From assembly GCF_020404845.1 (NCBI RefSeq), contig NZ_JAIOJZ010000064.1, positions 1 to 34,947 on the forward strand: DNA of 34,947 bases, in the 5' to 3' direction. This document shows, in pieces, positions 8,301 to 20,341 of this stretch. The notes beneath the pieces are model-generated. The model searched no databases and had not been told where the DNA came from. It saw nothing but the letters and a program-made list of their open reading frames with translations. Position 1 is the stretch's first letter, and every line of letters begins with the position of its first letter. This DNA is from Streptomyces hyderabadensis (GTDB lineage Bacteria > Actinomycetota > Actinomycetes > Streptomycetales > Streptomycetaceae). Both the position numbers and the translations under genes were made by a program.

Positions 8301-9367
8301 AGCTGGGCCACCTTCCGCCGGCGGACGAGGTGGATGAACAGGAGTCCGCCGAGGAACGCGGTGACCGTGCCGACCTCGATCTCGGACGGCGGCACCACGA
8401 CCCGTCCGATCACGTCGGAGACGAGCAGCAGCACCGGCGCGTACAGGGCGCAGTAGGGGAACATCCAGCGCGGGTCGGGGCCGCAGAAGGCGCGGGCGGC
8501 GTGCGGGATCATCAGGCCGACGAAGCCGATCGGTCCGCACACGGCGGTGGCGCCGCCGCACAGCAGCGTGATGGCGACGACGGACAGCACCCGCACCCGC
8601 CGCACCCGGGTGCCCAGCGCCAGCGCGTGGTCCTCGCCGAGGGCGAGCGCGCCGAGCGGCCGGGCCAGCGCCAGGGCGAGCAGCGCACCGGCCACGAGCA
8701 GCGGCGCGACGGTGAGCAGCAGGGACACCTCGCGTTTGGCGAGGGTGCCGACCGACCAGTACCGCATCTCGTCGAGGGTGCTCAGGTGCCACAGCGACAG
8801 GCCGTTGACGTAGCCGAACAGGGCGGCGTTGACGGCGGTTCCGGCCAGGGCGAGCCGCACCGGTGTGGCCCACCGGCCGCCGCCGAGGGCGTGGACGGCC
8901 GTGGCGGCGAGGGCCGCTCCGGCCAGGGCGAACCACAGGTACCCGGTGAACGACGTGATGCCGAGGACGCCGATCGCGGTGACGACGGCCGCGGACGCGC
9001 CCGCGTTCACGCCGAGCAGCCCGGGGTCGGCGAGCGGGTTGCGGGTCAGGGTCTGCATGACCGCGCCGCCGAGTCCCAGCGCGCTGCCGACGGCGGCGCC
9101 GACGAGGGTGCGCGGCAGCCTCAGGTCGCGCACGATCGCGTCGTTCTCCGTGCCGGACGGGCCGGTCAGCGCCGACCAGACCTGGTCGAGGGGGATCTGC
9201 TTGGCGCCCACGGCCAGGGAGAGGGCGGCGGCCACCACCAACAGGACGACACCGAGGAGCAGTCCGGCCGTGCGCAGGGAGCCCCTGGGGCGGGGCTGTT
9301 TCGCGCCGGGCGCGGGTCCCGGCGGCGCGGGATCGGCCGGATGTGCTGTACATGTTCCGATGGACAT
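8297..9367 (-). CDS. FecCD-family siderophore ABC permease (FepD-like)
   Basis: A 356-aa FecCD permease, partner of the downstream FepG-like protein. It shows LRLPRTLVGAAVGSALGLGGAVMQTLTRNPLADPGLLGVNAGAS, the coupling region GEDHALALGTRVRR and GPIGFVGLMIPHAARAF, plus a C-terminal EVGTVTAFLGGLLFIHLVRRR. The only in-frame start before the first helix is ATG 9367. That ATG lies just 4 bases from the iron box at 9372-9395 and has no ribosome binding site; a TAAGCT hexamer sits 6 bases upstream of it. A leaderless transcript starting at or near the ATG is therefore likely, with the iron box overlapping the promoter. It is divergent from the esterase-to-NRPS operon. Confidence 0.92.
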   Translation of the reverse strand: MSIGTCTAHPADPAPPGPAPGAKQPRPRGSLRTAGLLLGVVLLVVAAALSLAVGAKQIPLDQVWSALTGPSGTENDAIVRDLRLPRTLVGAAVGSALGLGGAVMQTLTRNPLADPGLLGVNAGASAAVVTAIGVLGITSFTGYLWFALAGAALAATAVHALGGGRWATPVRLALAGTAVNAALFGYVNGLSLWHLSTLDEMRYWSVGTLAKREVSLLLTVAPLLVAGALLALALARPLGALALGEDHALALGTRVRRVRVLSVVAITLLCGGATAVCGPIGFVGLMIPHAARAFCGPDPRWMFPYCALYAPVLLLVSDVIGRVVVPPSEIEVGTVTAFLGGLLFIHLVRRRKVAQL

Positions 9368-9371
9368 GTGC

Positions 9372-9395
9372 TTAGCTTAGGCTAGCCTTACCTTA
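9372..9395. promoter_or_regulatory. Iron box (DmdR/IdeR-type operator) between divergent uptake and biosynthesis operons
   Basis: TTAGGCTAGCCTTACCTTA at 9377-9395 matches 16 of 19 positions of the IdeR/DmdR consensus TTAGGTTAGSCTAACCTAA. A shifted register, TTAGCTTAGGCTAGCCTTA at 9372-9390, also matches 16 of 19, so two overlapping dimer sites are possible. The core differs at one base from the box at 21644-21662. It lies in the 112-bp gap between the leftward permease (ATG 9367) and the rightward esterase (ATG 9480). Binding of the iron-loaded repressor would be expected to shut both. Confidence 0.93.
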
Positions 9396-9479
9396 GCTGT
9401 TGACGATTTCGTCGGCAGTGCCTGGCCCTGCCCTGCCCGCCTGCCCGGCCCTCCGACCAGAGGTTCACGGAGAACACCG

Positions 9480-10820
9480 ATGACCACCCTCCCCCGCCCC
9501 GCCTCCCCCGGCGCCGCCGCGCCGGACGTCCGCCCCGTCCGGGTCACGGGCCCGCGCGTGGCACGCCTTCTGGAGGAGACCGAGGGGGCCGACGAGGCGC
9601 GGCGGACGGCGTCTGCGGCCGCCTTCTGGAGCGAGGTGGAGCACCTGGGCAGCCCGCTCGTCGAGGAACTCGACGGTCAGCCGCACCACCGGGCGGTCAC
9701 CTTCCTGTGGCGCGGCCACCGCGCCACCCGCCGGGTCCTGCTGTGCGGCAACCGCATCACCGACCGCGACCGGCTGGCCGGTTCGCTCCTGGAACGGGTG
9801 CCCGGCACCGACGTCTGGCGCCTGGGTCTGCGGCTGCGCTCCGACCACCGCGGTTCCTACCGGCTGGCCGCCGACCTCTCGCTGGGGGACGCGCCCGCCG
9901 ACCCCGCGGCCCTCCAGCAGCGGCTGCGCTCACTGTCCGCGCACGCCGCGGCCGATCCCCTCAACCGCCGTACGATCGCGACCCGTTGGCAGTCCGCCGA
10001 CAGCTCGGTCTTCGCCCTGCCCGACGCCCCGGCGCAGCCGTGGGCCGGGCGCCGGGGGACGGTCCCGGCGGGGCGGGTGGAGCGGCACCGGGTGCCGGGC
10101 GCGGACCCGTTCGGCGACCGGGACGTCTGGGTCTATCTGCCGCCGGGCAGCGACCGGGCCCCGGCCGCCTCGCTGCCGGTCGCGGTGGTGTGCGACGGCG
10201 ACATGTGGCTCGGGCGGCTCGGTCTCGGCGACACGCTGGACGCGCTGATCGCGGACGGTGCGCTGCCGCCCCTCGTGGTGGTGGCGCCGGACGCCGTGGA
10301 CCGGCGCACCCGGTGGCGCGACCTCGGCTGCCGGGACCCGTTCGTCGCCTTCCTGGCCGACGCGCTGCTGCCGTGGGCGGCCGGGCGCTGGCCGCTGACC
10401 ACCGACCCGCGCCGGACCGTGGTCGCCGGGCAGAGCCTCGGGGCCATGACGGCGCTCCACGCGGGGCGGCTGCGCCCGGACCGCTTCGGCAACGTCCTCG
10501 CCCAGTCCGCCTCCCTGTGGTGGCGCCCCGGCCTGCCGCCACCGGGCGCGGCCAAACCACCGGTGCAAGGCACCCCGTGGCTGGTCGGCCGCTACGCCGC
10601 CGGCCCGGCCGCGCCCCTGACGGTCCATCTGGACGTCGGCCTGCACGAGGGCGCCATGGTCGGGCACACCCTCGACCTCTACGACACCCTGCGCGCGACG
10701 GGGCACCGGGTCACCCGCGACACGTACAACGGCGGCCACGACTACGCCTGCTGGCACGGGGCCCTGGCCAGCGGCCTGGTGCGCCTGCTGGGCGCGGGCG
10801 GCACCGCCCCCGCCCCCTGA
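9480..10820 (+). CDS. Ferric enterobactin esterase-like hydrolase (Fes family)
   Basis: A 446-aa protein of Fes/IroE type, with an N-terminal enterochelin-esterase domain (about 40-175, including HRAVTFLWRGHRATRRV and VPGTDVWRLGLRLRSDHRGSYRL) and a C-terminal esterase-D alpha/beta-hydrolase domain (about 200-440). The nucleophile is Ser319 in AGQSLGAM and the catalytic His is His420 in NGGHDYACW. No signal peptide is seen, so it should act in the cytoplasm, cleaving the trilactone of the ferric siderophore to release iron. The start has a GGAG site 9 bases upstream and the gene is the first of the rightward operon driven from the iron-box region. It is a paralogue of the esterase at 20332-21636. 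Confidence 0.9.
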   Translation: MTTLPRPASPGAAAPDVRPVRVTGPRVARLLEETEGADEARRTASAAAFWSEVEHLGSPLVEELDGQPHHRAVTFLWRGHRATRRVLLCGNRITDRDRLAGSLLERVPGTDVWRLGLRLRSDHRGSYRLAADLSLGDAPADPAALQQRLRSLSAHAAADPLNRRTIATRWQSADSSVFALPDAPAQPWAGRRGTVPAGRVERHRVPGADPFGDRDVWVYLPPGSDRAPAASLPVAVVCDGDMWLGRLGLGDTLDALIADGALPPLVVVAPDAVDRRTRWRDLGCRDPFVAFLADALLPWAAGRWPLTTDPRRTVVAGQSLGAMTALHAGRLRPDRFGNVLAQSASLWWRPGLPPPGAAKPPVQGTPWLVGRYAAGPAAPLTVHLDVGLHEGAMVGHTLDLYDTLRATGHRVTRDTYNGGHDYACWHGALASGLVRLLGAGGTAPAP

Positions 10821-10840
10821 ACCCCTCACCTTTCCATTCC

Positions 10841-10876
10841 TTCATCGCCTGCATCCCCTGCATCCCCTTCATTCCA
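10841..10876. repeat. Four 9-bp pyrimidine-rich repeats before the binding-protein gene
   Basis: The 71-base intercistronic stretch contains TTCATCGCC, TGCATCCCC, TGCATCCCC and TTCATTCCA in direct tandem, ending in the AAGGAG ribosome binding site of the next gene. The middle two copies are identical. Confidence 0.7.
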
Positions 10877-10891
10877 AGGAGTCCCTTTCCC

Positions 10892-11872
10892 ATGTCGTTC
10901 GCACGTGCTCCCCGCAGAACCGTCATGACCTCCGCCGCAGCCGTCGTGGCGGGAGCGCTGCTGCTCACCGGCTGCGGTGACGAGGACGGCGGCAGCGACA
11001 GCGCGGGCGGCCAGGCGTCGAGCACCCGTCACGTCACCGACGCCACGGGTCGTCAGGTCGAGGTGCCGGCCGCGCCCAAGAAGGTCGTCACCCTGAGCGA
11101 GCCCACCCTCGACGCCGCCCTGGCGCTCGGCGTCGAACCGGTCGGCGCGACCGCGGGACGCGGCCAGAAGGGGGTCTCCACCTACCTGGCCGGCAAGGCG
11201 GGCAAGGCGGAGGTCGTCGCCACCGTCGCCGAGGCCGACATGGAGAAGCTCGCCGCGCTCCAGCCCGACCTGATCCTCCTCGACGAGACCACGGCGGTGA
11301 AGAAGGAGGTCTCCAAGCTGGAGTCCATAGCTCCGACCGTGGTCACCGCCAAGCTCAACGAGGACTGGAAGAAGGCGTTCACCGCCACGGCCGACGCCCT
11401 GAACCAGAAGGCGCAGGCGGAGAAGCTGCTGAGCGGCTTCGACGCCGACGTGGCCGCCACCAAGGGCAAGCTGGGCGACAACGCGGGCGCGGTCGTCAGC
11501 GTGGTGCGCTGGCAGAACAAGGCGCCGTCCGCGGTCGGCCGGGGCGTGGGCCACGTGGGCGCCACCCTCACCGCGCTCGGCCTGGACCGCCCGAAGGACC
11601 AGCAGGGCGTCGGCACCGGCCACAGCGAGCCGGTCAGCCTGGAGAAGCTCTCCACCATCGACGGCGACTGGCTGTTCTTCGGCACCCTCGGCGAGCAGGC
11701 CGACGGCGAGAAGGCGTACGCCGAGGCGAAGAAGGTGCCCAACTTCGGCAGGCTGAAGGCCGAGCGGGAGGGCCACGTCGTGGTCGTCCAGGGTTCGGCC
11801 TGGAACAGCGCGGGCGGACCGCTCGCGGCGCGGATCGTCCTGGACGACCTGACCGCGGCGCTCGCCTCGTGA
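10892..11872 (+). CDS. Iron-siderophore ABC transporter substrate-binding lipoprotein
   Basis: A 326-aa FepB/FecB-type periplasmic-binding fold protein. The N-terminus has basic residues, a hydrophobic segment and a lipobox LLLTG-C with Cys28, so it should be anchored to the outer face of the membrane. Mature features are VTDATGRQVEVPAAPKKVVTL (about 41-61), the LxPDLILLD strand near 120-128 and the C-terminal VVVVQGSAWNSAGGPLAARIVLDDL. The ATG at 10892 follows AAGGAG by 10 bases. Its stop overlaps the dhbA GTG by four bases. It is expected to bind the ferric form of the siderophore made by the same operon and deliver it to the divergently encoded permeases. The separation of binding protein and permeases on opposite strands, sharing one iron box, keeps their expression linked. 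Confidence 0.92.
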   Translation: MSFARAPRRTVMTSAAAVVAGALLLTGCGDEDGGSDSAGGQASSTRHVTDATGRQVEVPAAPKKVVTLSEPTLDAALALGVEPVGATAGRGQKGVSTYLAGKAGKAEVVATVAEADMEKLAALQPDLILLDETTAVKKEVSKLESIAPTVVTAKLNEDWKKAFTATADALNQKAQAEKLLSGFDADVAATKGKLGDNAGAVVSVVRWQNKAPSAVGRGVGHVGATLTALGLDRPKDQQGVGTGHSEPVSLEKLSTIDGDWLFFGTLGEQADGEKAYAEAKKVPNFGRLKAEREGHVVVVQGSAWNSAGGPLAARIVLDDLTAALAS

Positions 11873-12654
11873 GCGCCGCACTCGACGGCCGGCTCGCCCT
11901 CGTGACGGGGGCGGGCCGGGGCATCGGCGCGGCGGTCGTCACCGCGCTCGTCCACGAGGGCGCCCGCGTGGTCGCCACCGACCGCGCGCCCGAGGGCGTC
12001 GAGCGGCTCGCCGCCGAGCACGGCGACGGCCGGATCACCGCCCGCCCCCTCGACGTCACCGACGCCGACGCGGTGGAGCGGCTGGTCGACGACACCGAGC
12101 GCGCCCTCGGCCCGCTGGACGTCGCCGTCAACGTGGCCGGGATCCTGCGCCCGTCGGCCGTCGTGGACCTGACCGACGAGGACTGGGCGGCCACGTTCGC
12201 CGTCAACTCCACCGGTGTCCTGAACGTCTCGCGCGCCGCGGCCCGCCGGATGACCGGACGCGGCCGGGGCAGCATCGTCACGGTCGCCTCCAACGCGGCG
12301 GGTGTCCCGCGTACCGGCCTGGCCGCCTACGCCGCCTCCAAGGCCGCCGCCGTCATGTTCACCAAGTGCCTCGGCCTGGAGGTGGCCGGGCGGGGCGTGC
12401 GCTGCAACACGGTCTCCCCCGGCTCCACCCTCACCGACATGCAGCGCGCCCTGTGGACGGCCGGTGACGAGACGGCCGCCGCGCGGCGCGTGGTCGACGG
12501 AGACCTCGCCGCGTACCGCACGGGCATCCCGCTGGGCCGGATCGCCGACCCCGCCGACATCGCCGACGCGGTCGTCTTCCTGGCCTCCGACCGCGCCCGG
12601 CACATCACGATGCACGACCTGTACGTCGACGGCGGCGCCACCCTGCGGGCATGA
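11869..12654 (+). CDS. dhbA: 2,3-dihydro-2,3-dihydroxybenzoate dehydrogenase
   Basis: A 261-aa classical short-chain dehydrogenase (EntA/DhbA) that oxidises 2,3-dihydro-2,3-dihydroxybenzoate to 2,3-dihydroxybenzoate with NAD+. It shows TGAGRGIG (cofactor loop, residues about 14-21), NVAG near 84-87, VASNAAGVPRTGLAAYAASKAA with the catalytic Tyr and Lys of the YxxxK motif, and the late C-terminal SDRARHITMHDLYVDGGATL typical of DHB dehydrogenases. The assignment over other short-chain dehydrogenases rests on its place between the binding protein and dhbC. The GTG start overlaps the previous stop (GTGA). Confidence 0.93.
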   Translation: MSAALDGRLALVTGAGRGIGAAVVTALVHEGARVVATDRAPEGVERLAAEHGDGRITARPLDVTDADAVERLVDDTERALGPLDVAVNVAGILRPSAVVDLTDEDWAATFAVNSTGVLNVSRAAARRMTGRGRGSIVTVASNAAGVPRTGLAAYAASKAAAVMFTKCLGLEVAGRGVRCNTVSPGSTLTDMQRALWTAGDETAAARRVVDGDLAAYRTGIPLGRIADPADIADAVVFLASDRARHITMHDLYVDGGATLRA

Positions 12655-12704
12655 CCCGGCCGCCCGCTCACGGGACGCGCACGCCACCCCCACTGGAGAC
12701 AGCC

Positions 12705-13904
12705 ATGTCCCTTTCCCTGCACACGCCCCCGCCCGCCGCCGCACCGGCCGAGCCCGGCGCGGCCACCGCCCTCCTGGAGTCCTACCGGCCCGCCACCGAC
12801 CGCTTCCTCGCCACCCCGCACCGCACCCTCCTGGGCCGCGGGACTGCCGCCGCGGTACCCCACGACTCCCGCCCCGCCGCCGTCCGGGTGCGCGAGGTGC
12901 TGGGCGCGGCACGCCGGGCGGGCACCCCCGCCCCGGTGGTCGTGGGCGCCCTGCCCTTCGCGCCCCACGCCCCGGCCGCGCTCGCCGTGCCCCACTCGGT
13001 GCGCTGGGCGCCGCCGCTGCGCGAGGACCCGCTGATCGCCCTGCCCGTCCCCGCCGACGCGGAGCGGCCCCGGTGGCGGGTGCGGGAGGTACCGGCGCCC
13101 GAGCGGTACGGGGAGGCGGTCGCGGCGGCGGTGGCGCGGATGCGGGCCGGCGAGTTCGACAAGGTGGTGCTCGCCCGGACCCTGGAGCTGACCTCGGCGC
13201 GCGAACCCGACCTGCCCGCCATGCTGCGCCGCCTGGCCCGCCGCGACCCGGCCGGCCACACCTTCGCCGTGCCGACCGGCCCCGGCCGCACCCTGATCGG
13301 CGCCAGCCCCGAACTGCTCGTCGCCCGGCGGGGCGGCCGGCTGACCGCCAACCCGCTCGCGGGCTCGGCACCGCGCAGCGCGGACCTGGCCGAGGACGTG
13401 CGCCGCGCGGCCGCCCTGCTGGAGTCGGCCAAGGACCTGCACGAGCACGCCGTCGTCGTGGCCGCCGTAAGGGAGGCGCTCGCGCCGTACTGCACGGTCC
13501 TGGAGGTGCCCGAGCGGCCCACCCTGGTGCGTACGGCGGCGATGTGGCACCTGTCGACCACGGTCACCGGTGAACTCGCCGACGCCGGGACGACCGCGCT
13601 GGACCTGGCGGGCGCGCTGCACCCCACCCCGGCGGTGTGCGGCACCCCGACCGAGGCGGCCCGGGCGGTGATCGCCGCGTCCGAACCCTTCGACCGGGGC
13701 GCGTACACCGGCATGGTCGGCTGGCAGGACGCCGACGGCGACGGCGAGTGGGTCGTGACCATCCGCTGCGCCGAGGCCGAGGGGCACACGCTCAGGCTGT
13801 TCGCCGGCGCCGGGGTGGTGGCCGCCTCCACGCCGGAGGCCGAGACGGCGGAGACCGCCGCCAAGTTCCGTACCTTCCTGGACGCGGTGGGAGCGGCGCT
13901 GTGA
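12705..13904 (+). CDS. dhbC: Isochorismate synthase
   Basis: A 399-aa chorismate-utilising enzyme (EntC/DhbC, MenF/TrpE superfamily) that converts chorismate to isochorismate. The C-terminal two thirds carry GEFDKVVLARTLEL, LIGASPELLVARRGGRLTANPLAGSAPR, SAKDLHEHAVVV, HLSTTVTGEL, LHPTPAVCGTP, SEPFDRGAYTGMVGW and the ending GAGVVAASTPEAETAETAAKFRTFLDAV. The length equals that of DhbC. I chose ATG 12705, 5 bases after GGAGA, rather than the in-frame ATG 12651 that overlaps the dhbA stop (ATGA), because the extra 18 residues look like linker. The stop overlaps the next GTG by four bases. Confidence 0.93.
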   Translation: MSLSLHTPPPAAAPAEPGAATALLESYRPATDRFLATPHRTLLGRGTAAAVPHDSRPAAVRVREVLGAARRAGTPAPVVVGALPFAPHAPAALAVPHSVRWAPPLREDPLIALPVPADAERPRWRVREVPAPERYGEAVAAAVARMRAGEFDKVVLARTLELTSAREPDLPAMLRRLARRDPAGHTFAVPTGPGRTLIGASPELLVARRGGRLTANPLAGSAPRSADLAEDVRRAAALLESAKDLHEHAVVVAAVREALAPYCTVLEVPERPTLVRTAAMWHLSTTVTGELADAGTTALDLAGALHPTPAVCGTPTEAARAVIAASEPFDRGAYTGMVGWQDADGDGEWVVTIRCAEAEGHTLRLFAGAGVVAASTPEAETAETAAKFRTFLDAVGAAL

Positions 13905-16180
13905 CCCTCACCCCGGGCGTGGACGCGCCCACCTGGCCGGACGAGTTCGCCGCACGCTACCGAGCCGCCGGGCACTGGCGCGGCGAGACCTTCGGCGGCA
14001 TGCTGCGCGAGCGCGCCGAAGCGCACCCCGACCGGATCGCCCTGGTGGATCCGGCCCCCGAGCGGCGCACCTGGACCTACCGGGAGCTGGACGAGCGGGC
14101 CGACCGGCTCGCCGCCGGGTTCCTCGCCCGCGGCATCCGCAAGGGCGACCGGGTCGTCGTCCAGCTGCCCAACGTCGGCGAGTTCGCCGAGGTGGTCTTC
14201 GCCCTGTTCCGCATCGGCGCGCTGCCGGTGTACGCGCTGCCCGCGCACCGGGACACGGAGATCGCCCACTTCTGCTCCTGCACCGAGGCCGTCGCCTACG
14301 TCGTCCCCGACCTGCACGCGGGCTACGACCACCGCGCCCTCGCCTCCCGCGTGCGGGATGCGGTGCCGGGACTGCGGCACGTGTTCGTGGCGGGCGACCC
14401 CGGCGAGCACACCGCGCTGGCGGACGTGCCGTGCGAGCCGTCCGGTCCGTTCGACGGGCCCGAGCCGCACGAGCTGGCGTTCCTGCAGCTGTCGGGCGGG
14501 ACGACGGGCGTGTCCAAGCTGATTCCGCGCACCCACGACGACTACCTGTACTCGCTGCGGGGCTCCGACGAGATCTGCGGCGTGGACGGCGGCACCCGCT
14601 TCCTCGTCGTGCTGCCCGCCGCGCACAACTTCCCGATGAGTTCCCCCGGCTGGCTGGGCGCGCTGTACGCGGGCGGCACGGTGGTGCTGTGCCCGAAGCC
14701 CGACCCGGACACCGCGTTCCCGCTGATCGCCCGGGAGCGGATCACCATGACGGGGCTGGTGCCGCCGCTGGCGCTGGTGTGGACGCAGGCCGCGACCGAG
14801 ACGGCGCACGACCTGTCCAGCCTGGAGCTGGTGCTCGTCGGCGGCGCCAAGTACAGCGAGCAGGCGGCCCGCCGGCTGGAACCGGCGCTGGGCTGCCGGC
14901 TGATGCAGGTCTTCGGGATGGCGGAGGGCCTGGTCAACTACACGCGGCTGGACGACGACACCGAGACCGTCGTCACCACCCAGGGGCGGCCGATCTCCCC
15001 CGACGACGAGATCCGGGTCGTCGACGACGCCGACCGGGACGTCCCCGACGGGGAGTTCGGGCACCTGCTCACCCGCGGCCCGTACACGATCCGCGGCTAC
15101 TGGCGGGCCCCGGAGCACAACCGCCGGGCGTTCACCGGGGACGGCTTCTACCGCACCGGTGACATCGTGCGCCGCACCCCGGCCGGTCACCTCGTGGTGG
15201 AGGGCCGGGCCAAGGACCAGATCAACCGCGGCGGCGAGAAGATCGCGCCCGAGGAGGTGGAGAACGTCGTCCTCGGCCACCCGTCCGTGCACGACGTGTC
15301 GGTGGTCGCGGTGCCCGACGACTACCTGGGCGAACGCTCCCTGGCCTATGTGATCCTGCGCCCGGGCGCCGGGCCGCTGCGGCCGGTGGAGATCAAGCGG
15401 TTCGTGCGCGAGCGCGGCATCGCCGCCTACAAGGTGCCCGACCTCGTCGAGTTCGTCGACACCTTCCCGCAGACCGGCATCGGCAAGATCAGCAAGAAGC
15501 AGCTGCGCTCCGCCGCCGGCGAGTCCGACCCCGAGAGGCCCTCCCCCATGGCCCTGCCCGCCGTCGCCCCCTATCCGCTGCCCGCGGCGGACGAACTCCC
15601 CGCCAACCGCGTGTCGTGGACCGTGGATCCCGCGCGGGCCGTCCTGCTCGTGCACGATCTCCAGCAGCACTTCCTGTCCGCCTTCCCGGCCGGTGAACAG
15701 CCCCTGACCGGCATGCTCGGCAACACGGCCCGCCTGCTGAAGGAGTACCGCCGGCTCGGCGTCCCGGTCGTCTACTCCGCCCAGCGCGGCGGCCAGACGC
15801 CCGAGGAGCGCGGCCTCCAGCTCGACTTCTGGGGCCCCGGCGTCGCAGACGACCCCGAGAAGCTCGCCGTGCCCGAGGCGGTGGCGCCCGAGGACGGGGA
15901 CACGGTGCTCACCAAGTGGAAGTACAGCGCCTTCGTCCGCACGGGCCTGGCGGACCTGTTGCGCGGGACGGGGCGCGACCAGCTGGTGATCGTCGGCGTG
16001 TACGCGCACATCGGTGTGCTGATGACCGCCGCCGACGCCTGGCAGCGGGACCTCAGGGCGTTCGTGGTCGCCGACGCCGTCGCCGACTTCTCCCGCGAGG
16101 ACCACGACCTGGCACTGCGCTGGGCCGCCGGCCGCTGCGCGGTCGTCACCACCACCGACGCACTCCTGAAGGAGGTCTGA
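13901..16180 (+). CDS. dhbE: Fused 2,3-dihydroxybenzoate-AMP ligase and isochorismatase (DhbE-DhbB)
   Basis: One uninterrupted frame of 759 codons holds two enzymes. Residues 1-545 are a DHB adenylate ligase (EntE/DhbE): TWTYRELDERADRLAAG, LQLSGGTTGVSKLIPRTH (ATP loop), LPAAHNFPMSSPGWLG (aryl-acid pocket), VFGMAEGLVNYTRLDD, GFYRTGDIVRR and a C-terminal catalytic Lys in TGIGKISKKQLR. Residues about 550-759 are an isochorismatase like the N-terminal part of EntB: ALPAVAPYPLP, VDPARAVLLVHDLQQHF, LTKWKYSAF and VGVYAHIGVLMTAADAW. The linker is about 15 residues (AAGESDPERPSP) before Met550. EntB and DhbB normally carry a C-terminal carrier domain; here it is a separate gene. A weak AGAGG precedes the internal ATG at 15548, so separate translation of DhbB is possible. 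GTG 13901 overlaps the dhbC stop. Confidence 0.92.
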   Translation: MTLTPGVDAPTWPDEFAARYRAAGHWRGETFGGMLRERAEAHPDRIALVDPAPERRTWTYRELDERADRLAAGFLARGIRKGDRVVVQLPNVGEFAEVVFALFRIGALPVYALPAHRDTEIAHFCSCTEAVAYVVPDLHAGYDHRALASRVRDAVPGLRHVFVAGDPGEHTALADVPCEPSGPFDGPEPHELAFLQLSGGTTGVSKLIPRTHDDYLYSLRGSDEICGVDGGTRFLVVLPAAHNFPMSSPGWLGALYAGGTVVLCPKPDPDTAFPLIARERITMTGLVPPLALVWTQAATETAHDLSSLELVLVGGAKYSEQAARRLEPALGCRLMQVFGMAEGLVNYTRLDDDTETVVTTQGRPISPDDEIRVVDDADRDVPDGEFGHLLTRGPYTIRGYWRAPEHNRRAFTGDGFYRTGDIVRRTPAGHLVVEGRAKDQINRGGEKIAPEEVENVVLGHPSVHDVSVVAVPDDYLGERSLAYVILRPGAGPLRPVEIKRFVRERGIAAYKVPDLVEFVDTFPQTGIGKISKKQLRSAAGESDPERPSPMALPAVAPYPLPAADELPANRVSWTVDPARAVLLVHDLQQHFLSAFPAGEQPLTGMLGNTARLLKEYRRLGVPVVYSAQRGGQTPEERGLQLDFWGPGVADDPEKLAVPEAVAPEDGDTVLTKWKYSAFVRTGLADLLRGTGRDQLVIVGVYAHIGVLMTAADAWQRDLRAFVVADAVADFSREDHDLALRWAAGRCAVVTTTDALLKEV

Positions 16181-16183
16181 GCC

Positions 16184-16416
16184 GTGGCATCCACCCCGCT
16201 GACCGTGGCACGGATCCGGGCCGACGTCGCCGACTGCCTCGGCGAGGACCCGGCGGACATACCCGTCGACGAGAACCTGGTCGACTACGGCCTCGACTCG
16301 GTCCGCATCATGACGCTGCTGGAGGGCTGGCGCCGCGAGCACGCGGTCACGGCCGGTTTCGCGGACCTCGCCGAGCGGCCGGCCATCGCGGCCTGGGCCC
16401 CGCTGCTGGGGGCCGC

Positions 16417-16420
<4 letters not shown>
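16184..16420 (+). CDS. Stand-alone aryl carrier protein for 2,3-dihydroxybenzoate
   Basis: A 78-aa carrier protein that corresponds to the C-terminal domain of EntB. The phosphopantetheine site is Ser39 in NLVDYGLDSVRIM, and the ending RPAIAAWAPLL matches the EntB ArCP tail. DhbE would charge it with DHB, and the condensation domain of the NRPS would take the acyl group from it. The GTG start follows an AAGGAGG site that lies inside the end of the preceding gene. The stop overlaps the NRPS ATG (ATGA). A discrete ArCP is unusual compared with the E. coli and B. subtilis arrangement, where it is fused to isochorismatase. Confidence 0.93.
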
Positions 16421-20319
<3,899 letters not shown>

Positions 20320-20325
20320 GCGCCG

Positions 20326-20341
20326 CGGCCGTCACCGGCCG
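20326..20341. terminator. Hairpin between convergent NRPS and esterase genes
   Basis: CGGCCG (20326-20331), a TCAC loop and CGGCCG (20336-20341) form a short GC stem in the 12-base convergent gap, reaching into the last codons of the esterase. It could end transcription from both sides. No T-tract is present, as is usual in Streptomyces. Confidence 0.4.

Noticed and set aside
12651..12704. N-terminal extension of dhbC from the ATG overlapping the dhbA stop
   Set aside because: The added 18 residues look like linker, and ATG 12705 has its own GGAGA site and gives the usual family length. Kept only as an alternative.
12782..16342. A very long open frame on the minus strand opposite dhbC, dhbE-dhbB and the carrier gene
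   Set aside because: It is Arg/Gly/His/Val-rich without family motifs. It is an antisense shadow of high-GC codon use on a strand that clearly encodes conserved enzymes.
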